A stretch of DNA of 64,000 bases from Neisseria lactamica (lineage in GTDB: Bacteria > Pseudomonadota > Gammaproteobacteria > Burkholderiales > Neisseriaceae), in the NCBI RefSeq assembly GCF_901482445.1, contig NZ_LR590477.1:1798001-1862000 (forward strand), written 5' to 3'. The notes beneath the pieces are model-generated. The model was not told the origin of the DNA. It saw only the letters and a program-made list of their open reading frames with translations, and searched no databases. This document shows, in pieces, positions 63,685 through 64,000 of this stretch. Within the stretch, counting starts at the first letter, position 1; each line of letters starts with the position of its first letter. The position numbers and the translations under genes are program-made.

Positions 63685-64000
63685 TCAAAGCAGGAACAGG
63701 GTGGCGAGACCCAAGAAAATCAGGAAGCCGCCGGAATCGGTAACGGCGGTAATCAGTACCGAACTGCCCAGTGCGGGATCGCGTCCGAACTTTTCCATAA
63801 TGACGGGAATCAGCACGCCGACCGTTGCCGCCAGCAGCAGGTTGAGCGTCATCGCGGCAATCATCACCAGCCCGATGCCGAGACTGCCGTAAAGCAGCCA
63901 CGAAACCGCCCCCATCACCGTCCCCCAGATGATGCCGTTGGCCAGGGCGACACCGACTTCTTTTTTCAGCAAACGCCCCGCCTGCGTATCCGTCAGCTGC
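63685..64000 (-). CDS. mgtE: Magnesium transporter MgtE, C-terminal end (partial)
   Basis: The last 104 codons are visible: QLTDTQAGRLLKKEVGVALA, then three transmembrane helices (IIWGTVMGAVSWLLYGSLGIGL; ALNLLLAATVGVLIPVIMEKF-like; VLITAVTDSGGFLIFLGLATL). The strand-final motif DPALGSSVLITAVTDSGGF is the hallmark of the MgtE pore helices (conserved Asp lining the Mg2+ site). The N-domain and CBS domains lie beyond the window. Confidence 0.88.
   Translation of the reverse strand, partial: QLTDTQAGRLLKKEVGVALANGIIWGTVMGAVSWLLYGSLGIGLVMIAAMTLNLLLAATVGVLIPVIMEKFGRDPALGSSVLITAVTDSGGFLIFLGLATLFLL

Overview
The window is a piece of a Neisseria chromosome, most likely from the N. meningitidis / N. 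lactamica / N. gonorrhoeae group. The main reason is the very dense DNA uptake sequence (DUS, ATGCCGTCTGAA), found singly and as inverted pairs that serve as terminators. Other reasons are dRS3/NIME-type intergenic repeats, a RecQ with three HRDC domains, a lipoprotein DsbA, and an rRNA operon followed by comE and the DUS-receptor pilin comP. I cannot name the species from sequence alone.

Layout. 1-18.6 kb is mostly core: an ABC exporter (cut by the window edge), ruvA, a PepSY protein, rlpA, trmL and comF on the minus strand; bioH and bioC plus two orphan genes on the plus strand; recQ, trpC, a YheT-like hydrolase and murJ (minus); dsbA; amgK divergent from lptD-surA. 18.6-20.1 kb is a repeat-rich island around a tiny YadA-anchor gene switched off by a 10-G tract. 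20-32 kb holds an RNase II family gene, a LOG family gene, purB, a membrane acyltransferase, a frameshifted DUF533 gene, a complete Sau3AI-like (GATC) restriction-modification pair and dinG. 32.3-35.6 kb is a cassette bounded by 115-117 bp direct repeats, between a small membrane gene and phrB. It carries an IS remnant, a possible uracil-DNA-glycosylase-fold protein, a lipoprotein, an XRE regulator, a stray gyrB 3' tail and a broken DUF2750 gene. 35.6-42.1 kb holds phrB, a LysR regulator divergent from doxX and a nitroreductase, a Tat-exported copper-storage (Csp) protein, ffh and a CcsA/YpjD-like protein.

42.1-47.9 kb is a complete rrn operon (promoter, boxA, 16S, tRNA-Ile, tRNA-Ala, 23S, 5S, terminator). 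Downstream are comE, comP and a graveyard of gene fragments (a 5'-nucleotidase, nnrS and a dapC-like aminotransferase) among small exported or membrane proteins. 51-57.5 kb is hrpA, cut in two by a 2.2 kb restriction-modification cassette whose methyltransferase is intact and whose nuclease is frameshifted. 57.6-64 kb returns to core: a ClC transporter, argJ, lrgAB, an NlpC/P60 hydrolase, hslO and the end of mgtE.

The main theme is gene content shaped by natural transformation. Cassettes sit between conserved genes, two C5-methyltransferase systems are present, and several genes are switched or decayed by small indels (poly-G, poly-A, 1-nt deletions). The window also encodes two parts of the uptake machinery (comE, comP) that allow such exchange.
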